Positions 1 to 3,754 of a stretch of 6,632 bases of DNA are shown in pieces. Position 1 is the stretch's first letter, and every line of letters begins with the position of its first letter. Position numbers and translations under genes: made by a program. Where the stretch lies: assembly GCA_031359995.1 (NCBI GenBank), contig JANMAT010000014.1, positions 1 to 6,632 of the forward strand, written 5' to 3'. The DNA comes from JANMAT01 sp031359995. Its GTDB lineage: Bacteria; Actinomycetota; Acidimicrobiia; Acidimicrobiales; Ilumatobacteraceae. The notes under the pieces were generated by a model. It was not told the origin of the DNA. It did not search any database and was given only the letters and a program-made list of their open reading frames with translations.

Positions 1-22
1 ACGGACGGCTAGCAACGGCGCC

Positions 23-663
23 ATGCGAGCGGGTGGGCGGATCGTCGTGGCGACCCTGGCCCTTGCGCTCATGAGCGCGTGTGGCAGCGTCGGCGGCGGG
101 CAGGCGACCGTCGTGTCGACCGCGCGGCTCGGGGCGGCCGCGCCGTCCGCGTCACCGGCGCCGACCTGGCCCCGCTCGACGACCGCACCGCGGGCAGGCC
201 CGACGACCTCGGGCTCGGCACCGTCCCGCCTGCGCTCGACGGCCAGTCCTTCGACGGCTCCCCGGTCGCCATCCACCCCGGCGACAACGACCGCTACAAG
301 CTCGTGTTCTTCTTCGCCCACTGGTGCCCGCACTGCCGGGCCGAGGTGCCCCGGCTCGTCACCTGGCTCACCGCAGGGTCCAAGCCGGCCAACCTGGACG
401 TGTTCGCGGTGTCGACCGCGGTGAACCGCAGCCCGATCAACTACCCGCCGTCGAGGTGGCTGGCCCGTGAAGGCCTCACCGTCCCCGTGGTCACCGACGA
501 CAAGGGATCGACCGCGGCGCAGGCGTGGGGCCTCCCCGGCTATCCGTACGCCGTGCTGCTGCGGCCCGATGGCACGGTGGCGGCGCGCATCGCCGGCGAG
601 TTCCACGACGTCGAGGCATTCGACGCGTGGGTGAAGCTGGCCATGGCCATCCAGCTCCGCTGA
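23..663 (+). CDS. TlpA/thioredoxin-like lipoprotein, frameshifted in this sequence
   Basis: Predicted membrane-anchored extracytoplasmic thiol-disulfide oxidoreductase. Reading from the ATG at 23 gives a lipoprotein signal peptide: basic start (MRAGGR), hydrophobic core (IVVATLALAL) and lipobox MSAC with Cys20 as the lipidation site. That frame then dissolves into Ser/Pro/Thr-rich sequence and stops at 424. The thioredoxin domain lies in the next frame (codons in phase with 79, stop TGA at 661-663). It has strand KLVFFFAHW, active site WCPHC (Cys codons 325-327 and 334-336), helix RAEVPRLVTWL, and a likely cis-Pro in GYPYAVL followed by RPDGTVAARIAG. One extra base between about 110 and 160, for example a fifth G in the GGGG run at 131-134, restores one frame of 213 residues, a normal size for a TlpA-like lipoprotein. 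A caller may instead report only 79-663 from a GTG, which would lack a believable N-terminus. The cause is either sequencing error or true mutation. Its partner is unknown; the next gene lies 89 bp downstream on the same strand. Confidence 0.8.
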
Positions 664-715
664 CGCGCGCCTGACCCCCCGCTGTTTCCAGCACGTGAAC
701 ATGCGCGGCGCTCCC

Positions 716-745
716 TTGACCAACGCACCCGACCGGTGCTGTCTT
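716..745 (+). promoter_or_regulatory. Candidate promoter for the Rieske oxygenase gene
   Basis: TTGACC at 716-721 resembles a -35 box (five of six to TTGACA). TGTCTT at 740-745, 18 bp further on and directly preceded by TGC (extended -10 style), is a weak -10 with three of six matches. A start of transcription about seven bases later would fall at or next to the ATG at 753. This fits the absence of any Shine-Dalgarno sequence there and suggests a leaderless mRNA. The -10 is poor, so this is tentative. Confidence 0.35.
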
Positions 746-746
746 T

Positions 747-767
747 GTTTCGATGCAGCTTCGAAAC
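747..767. promoter_or_regulatory. 21-bp palindrome over the Rieske start codon, probable TetR-type operator
   Basis: Arms GTTTCGA (747-753) and TCGAAAC (761-767) are perfect inverted repeats around a 7-bp centre TGCAGCT. Inside the centre GC/GC also pairs, so only one symmetric pair (754/760) and the middle base break the dyad. Size and symmetry suit a TetR-family dimer. The site overlaps the candidate transcription start and the ATG at 753, a position suited to repression. It lies in a relatively AT-rich patch using CTT and CGA codons that look uncommon in the rest of the gene, so the bases may be kept for binding rather than coding. The TetR gene at 1886-2593 is the obvious candidate ligand. 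That link is inferred. Confidence 0.5.
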
Positions 768-1847
768 GCGCCCGCGACCGGCACCCTGATGCCTGCCGCG
801 GCCTATCACAGCACCGCGTGGCTCGACCGTGAGCTCGACCACGTGTTCGAGAAGACGTGGTCGCTGGTCGCCGCCGTCGAAGACGTGGCCGAGCCCGGTA
901 GCTACGTGGATGCGGCGGTCGGTCGGTCGCCACTGGTGATCGTGCGGGGGCACGACGGCGTGCTGCGGGCCTTCCACAACTTCTGTCGCCACCGGGGCAT
1001 GGCCGTGGTGTGCGCCGCCGGTCGCACCGACGCCAACCTGCGGTGCCCGTACCACGGCTGGGAGTTCGGGGTGCACGACGGCTCGCTGCAGCGGGTGCCC
1101 CAACGGTCGAGCCAGTTCGCCGACATCGATCTGAACGACTGGGGCCTGCTGCCGGCGTCGATCGGCGAGTGGGGCGGCATGGTGTTCGCCCATCCCGATC
1201 CCGACGCCGCGCCGTTCCGCGAGTTCATGGGGCCGTGGGCCGACCACATCGGCAGCTACCGCCCCGAGGAGCTCACGCAGGTGGCACGCGTGCGGCTGGA
1301 GGCGAACTTCAACTGGAAGCTCTTCGTCGAGAACCACATCGACGTGCTGCACCTCTGGTACCTGCACGACAAGACGTTGGCCGACTTCGACCACCCCCGC
1401 TTCCAGCACCAACTGCTGGGCGAGCACTGGGTCAGCCACGAGCCGCTCAAGCACGCCGACCCGAACGACGCGACCCTCACGCCTGGCACGGTGCCCATCG
1501 CCCACATCGACGACCGCGACCGGTTCGGCATCGGCGCCCACCTGCTGTTCCCCAACATGTGCATGGCTTCGGCGTCGGAGTTCTGGATCAGCTACCAGGT
1601 CTCACCGCTGGCGCCCGACCGTTCGGTGATCGACCTGCGGGTGCGGGCCGAGCCCGGCGCCGACGCCGACCGTCTGCTCGCCGCGGCCCGCAGCTTCATC
1701 GACGAGGACATCTTCGCCTGCGAGCAGGTGCAGGCCATCGTCAAGGCGCCGCGCTTCCAGGTCGGCCCGCTGGCCAGCGAGCACGAGCAACCGATCCTCG
1801 ACTTCCACCGCCACCTGCTGCACCGGCTCGAGCCGCTCACGGTCTGA
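753..1847 (+). CDS. Rieske non-heme iron oxygenase, oxygenase (alpha) component
   Basis: Terminal oxygenase of a Rieske-type ring-hydroxylating or demethylating system: electrons from a reductase pass through the [2Fe-2S] centre to a mononuclear iron that activates O2. The 364-residue protein shows the Rieske ligands C78-x-H80 (CRHRG) and C98-x2-H101 (CPYHGWEF). The catalytic-domain signature NWKLFVENHIDVLHLWYLH gives bridging Asp197 and iron ligands His200 and His205 (D-x2-H-x4-H). The third, carboxylate ligand is probably Asp319 in the FIDEDIFACEQVQ segment, the usual place before ExVQ in this family. Length is nearer single-subunit-type oxygenases (KshA, GbcA/CntA-like) than the roughly 450-residue naphthalene dioxygenase alpha subunit, but the substrate cannot be named. 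The start at 753 has no Shine-Dalgarno and may be leaderless; ATG 789 (Met13) is an alternative that keeps the whole fold. No beta subunit, ferredoxin or reductase is nearby. A palindrome over the start suggests repression by the convergent TetR. Confidence 0.93.
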   Translation: MQLRNAPATGTLMPAAAYHSTAWLDRELDHVFEKTWSLVAAVEDVAEPGSYVDAAVGRSPLVIVRGHDGVLRAFHNFCRHRGMAVVCAAGRTDANLRCPYHGWEFGVHDGSLQRVPQRSSQFADIDLNDWGLLPASIGEWGGMVFAHPDPDAAPFREFMGPWADHIGSYRPEELTQVARVRLEANFNWKLFVENHIDVLHLWYLHDKTLADFDHPRFQHQLLGEHWVSHEPLKHADPNDATLTPGTVPIAHIDDRDRFGIGAHLLFPNMCMASASEFWISYQVSPLAPDRSVIDLRVRAEPGADADRLLAAARSFIDEDIFACEQVQAIVKAPRFQVGPLASEHEQPILDFHRHLLHRLEPLTV

Positions 1848-1855
1848 CGATGGCG

Positions 1856-1882
1856 CCCGAGCCCGAGCCCGAGCCCGAGCCC
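1856..1882. repeat. CCCGAG hexanucleotide repeat; G-quadruplex motif on the minus strand
   Basis: Four and a half exact copies of CCCGAG fill most of the 38-bp gap between the convergent Rieske and TetR genes. On the minus strand this is five GGG tracts separated by CTC, a canonical G3N3 quadruplex pattern with one spare tract. It begins three bases after the TetR stop codon. No hairpin terminator is visible in the gap, so the element may slow or end transcription from the minus-strand unit. The repeat is seen directly; any role is inference. Confidence 0.85.
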
Positions 1883-1885
1883 ACG

Positions 1886-2593
1886 TCAGCTCGGCGCGTC
1901 GAGCACGGCGTCGAGCTGGTCGGCCTGCCGTCTGATGGCGGCGAGCTGGCGCCGGCTCGCCAGCAGCGCTTCGAGCGCGAAGGTGGCCAGGAAGTCGCCG
2001 ATGGCGGCCGGCTCGTAGTCGCCCACCAGTCGGTGCTCGCCGAGCGGCCGGTACCAGTTCTGCACCGCTTCGTCGTTCGAGAGCACGGTGAGGGCCATGA
2101 GCCGGGCGTCGACGGCGCGCAGCTCTCCGGTGGCGATGCCGTCGACGATGAGCACCTCCACCTCGTCGTTGAGCAGCTGGCGCTCCTTCCAGTAGTTGGC
2201 GAAACGCTCCTCCTGCAACGCGGCCAGGCGCAGGATCTCGTTCACGTCGTAGGGCAGCCCGCACAGCATGGTGGCGTCGTAGCGGATGGTGCGGAACAGG
2301 CGCAGGGCCGCGGTACCACCGTCGTGGTTGATGCGATGGAGCCGGTCGACGCTGAGCCGGTTCACCTCGCCCACGATCTCTTCGAGGATCTCCTCCTTGC
2401 TGGAGAAGTAGTAGTAGATCGACGACTGCTGCAGACCGGCCCCCGAAGCGATCTCGCGCATGGTGGTGGCGCCGAACCCCTTCTCGGCGAAGAGCCGGCT
2501 GGCCATCGTGATGACCTCGGAGCGGGCGTCGCTCTCGATCGGCCGCCGGTCGGTGCGGGGCCGCCCCAACGGCCGTGGTCGTGGCGCGCTCAT
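1886..2593 (-). CDS. TetR/AcrR-family transcriptional regulator
   Basis: A 235-residue protein of normal TetR-family length. The N-terminal DNA-binding domain spans about residues 22-70: first helix ARSEVITMASRLFAEKGF, then the helix-turn-helix TTMREIASGAGLQQSSIYYYFSSKEEIL, whose IYYYF recognition-helix end and following K are classic for the family. Residues 1-18 form a basic, proline-rich arm with GRPR, like an AT-hook half. The remainder is the mainly helical ligand-binding and dimerisation domain, too divergent to name an inducer. The start ATG at 2591-2593 has no clear Shine-Dalgarno. It lies 34 bp after the kinase stop, so expression from the kinase transcript is likely. The gene converges on the Rieske oxygenase (38 bp between stops), and the 747-767 palindrome is its best candidate operator. 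I saw no second copy of that palindrome upstream of this gene or of the kinase, so autoregulation is not evident. Confidence 0.93.
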   Translation of the reverse strand: MSAPRPRPLGRPRTDRRPIESDARSEVITMASRLFAEKGFGATTMREIASGAGLQQSSIYYYFSSKEEILEEIVGEVNRLSVDRLHRINHDGGTAALRLFRTIRYDATMLCGLPYDVNEILRLAALQEERFANYWKERQLLNDEVEVLIVDGIATGELRAVDARLMALTVLSNDEAVQNWYRPLGEHRLVGDYEPAAIGDFLATFALEALLASRRQLAAIRRQADQLDAVLDAPS

Positions 2594-2627
2594 CGGTCGG
2601 CGAACCGAGGCCGGGAGATCACGGCCG

Positions 2628-3686
2628 TCACCCGAGCACGGCTTCGACCAGTGGGTCGAGATCGAGCGTGGTCACCGAGGGAAGGTACGTGTGCACCGCT
2701 TCCTTCTGGAGGCGACGCCACAGGTCTTCGAAGAACTGGTCGCCTTCGCGCACGACGTAGTTGAGGATGAAGAAGCGGTAGCACTCCTTCAGGAAGCGCA
2801 GGTCGGCCTCCGACAGCGGGTTCACCGTGTGGTACGCCTGCAGGAAGCGCACGAAGCGGGGCTCGAGCAGCGTGTGGGGCGAGTAGGTGAAGTGGGTGCG
2901 GTCGCCGGTGCGGCTCGACACCCGCGACAGGAAGTAGAAGTCGAGCAGGCGCGGTTCGATGCGGAACCAGTCGTAGTCCCAGCGCGAGAACAGCGTGAAC
3001 TGGTCGTCGCTGCGCATCTCGACCGAGAAGTTGCCGAGGTTCCAGTCGATGAGCACCGGGATCTTCTGCCAGTAGTCGTAGCTCACCCGTTCCAGCTCCA
3101 TGAGGAACTCGTGGGTGTGGTGCTTGATGACGTCGAGCTCGGCCGGCTCCAGCGAGAACTTCAACGACGAGTGCTTGTCGGTGAGCTGGTCGAGCAGGTG
3201 GATGGCGTCGGACTTGATCGACTTCGACGTGAGCGGGATGTTGGGCGCCAGCGACTGGCACTCCAGGTGGAACATCGCCATCTCGCGCCCGAAGCAGTCG
3301 ATCTGGGCGTCGGCGAGGATGCGGGGCAGCCGGGCCTTGCGTTCCACCTCCTGGTAGAACGCGGCCCACAGGGTGCCGTCGTAGTAGGTGAAGACGCGCC
3401 CGTCGACGGTGAGCGAGTCGGCCAGGAAGTGGCGGTAGCGCGTGCCGTAGAGCAGCCGCTTCCAACGGTTGATGCGGTCGTGGTCTTCCACGAACAGGAA
3501 GTACGAGCCGTAGGACGAGAACTTCGAGATGTACGAGGAGCCGTCGTCGAGCTCCATCCGGTACACCCGGTTGGTGGACACGTGGGGGCTGACCTCGACG
3601 ACGCGGACGAGGGAGCGACGGTCGCCGTACTGCTTCCAGGCCGCGTGCAGCGCGGCCAGGTAGTTGGCCTCGATGGTGGTCGTCAC
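2628..3686 (-). CDS. APH/choline-kinase-like phosphotransferase family protein
   Basis: A 352-residue cytoplasmic protein with the protein-kinase-like fold of the aminoglycoside/choline phosphotransferases. The N-lobe shows NRVYRMELDDGSSYISKF (about 39-56), where Lys55 is the likely ATP-contacting lysine. The catalytic loop is VLIDWNLGNFSV (211-222), with Asp214 and Asn219 spaced five apart as in APH enzymes, but the usual His-Gly before the Asp is Leu-Ile. The metal-binding segment is RWDYDWFRIEPRLLDFYFLSR (235-255), with Asp237/Asp239 and Asp249 matching the DxD...PxxxD pattern of choline-kinase-like proteins. An aromatic-rich C-terminal helical part follows (ECYRFFILNYVVREGDQFF). The acceptor is unknown; resistance to an aminoglycoside is not implied. 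Start is GTG at 3684-3686 with GAGGAGG nine bases upstream. It sits first in a probable two-gene unit with the TetR regulator, after a hairpin that separates it from the secreted-protein gene. No clear promoter of its own is visible in the 68-bp gap. Confidence 0.82.
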   Translation of the reverse strand: MTTTIEANYLAALHAAWKQYGDRRSLVRVVEVSPHVSTNRVYRMELDDGSSYISKFSSYGSYFLFVEDHDRINRWKRLLYGTRYRHFLADSLTVDGRVFTYYDGTLWAAFYQEVERKARLPRILADAQIDCFGREMAMFHLECQSLAPNIPLTSKSIKSDAIHLLDQLTDKHSSLKFSLEPAELDVIKHHTHEFLMELERVSYDYWQKIPVLIDWNLGNFSVEMRSDDQFTLFSRWDYDWFRIEPRLLDFYFLSRVSSRTGDRTHFTYSPHTLLEPRFVRFLQAYHTVNPLSEADLRFLKECYRFFILNYVVREGDQFFEDLWRRLQKEAVHTYLPSVTTLDLDPLVEAVLG

Positions 3687-3695
3687 GGCGCGCTG

Positions 3696-3702
3696 CCTCC
3701 TC
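3696..3702 (-). promoter_or_regulatory. Ribosome binding site deciding the GTG start of the kinase
   Basis: On the minus strand GAGGAGG lies nine bases before the GTG at 3686. It is one of the strongest Shine-Dalgarno matches in the window and supports a GTG start in the frame that holds the kinase motifs. Confidence 0.7.
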
Positions 3703-3709
3703 GCTCACC

Positions 3710-3740
3710 GGACGGGCGGCTGCCGATCAGCCGCCCGTCC
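3710..3740 (-). terminator. Strong GC-rich hairpin after the secreted-protein gene
   Basis: GGACGGGCGGCT (3710-3721) and AGCCGCCCGTCC (3729-3740) form a perfect 12-bp stem with a 7-base loop, starting 14 bases after the TAG of the 925-residue gene. There is no T-tract on either side, as is common for hairpin terminators in high-GC actinobacteria. It probably ends the secreted-protein transcript. Because the kinase follows in the same direction, partial read-through could also supply kinase and TetR mRNA. Confidence 0.65.
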
Positions 3741-3754
3741 CGATGAGTCGCAGG

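Noticed and set aside
1..12. 3' end of an upstream gene stopping at TAG 10-12
   Set aside because: Only three codons precede the stop inside the window, too little to support a gene.
120..140. Programmed -1 frameshift for the thioredoxin gene
   Set aside because: The direction fits, but no X XXY YYZ slippery heptamer or convincing downstream structure is seen. A lost base is simpler.
676..695. Terminator after the thioredoxin gene
   Set aside because: The only hairpin seen, GCTG-tttc-CAGC, has a four-base stem and no T-tract; too weak to call.
540..1541. 333-codon open frame on the minus strand opposite the Rieske gene
   Set aside because: It is the antisense shadow of a high-GC gene. Its protein is Val/Arg/Glu/His-rich without domains, whereas the plus strand has clear Rieske and iron-binding motifs.
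1856..1882. CRISPR-like or mobile-element repeat
   Set aside because: The copies are six bases long and directly adjacent without spacers; it is a simple hexanucleotide repeat.
1010..2764. 584-codon open frame on the plus strand spanning the Rieske end, the gap and the TetR gene
   Set aside because: It runs out of frame through the Rieske gene as Arg/Ala/Pro-rich sequence and then antisense to the TetR gene. It is explained by lack of AT-rich stop codons.
2460..3746. 428-codon open frame on the plus strand opposite the kinase
   Set aside because: Low-complexity Val/Glu/Arg/Gly translation with no fold signature. The minus strand has kinase motifs, a good ribosome binding site and a sensible start.
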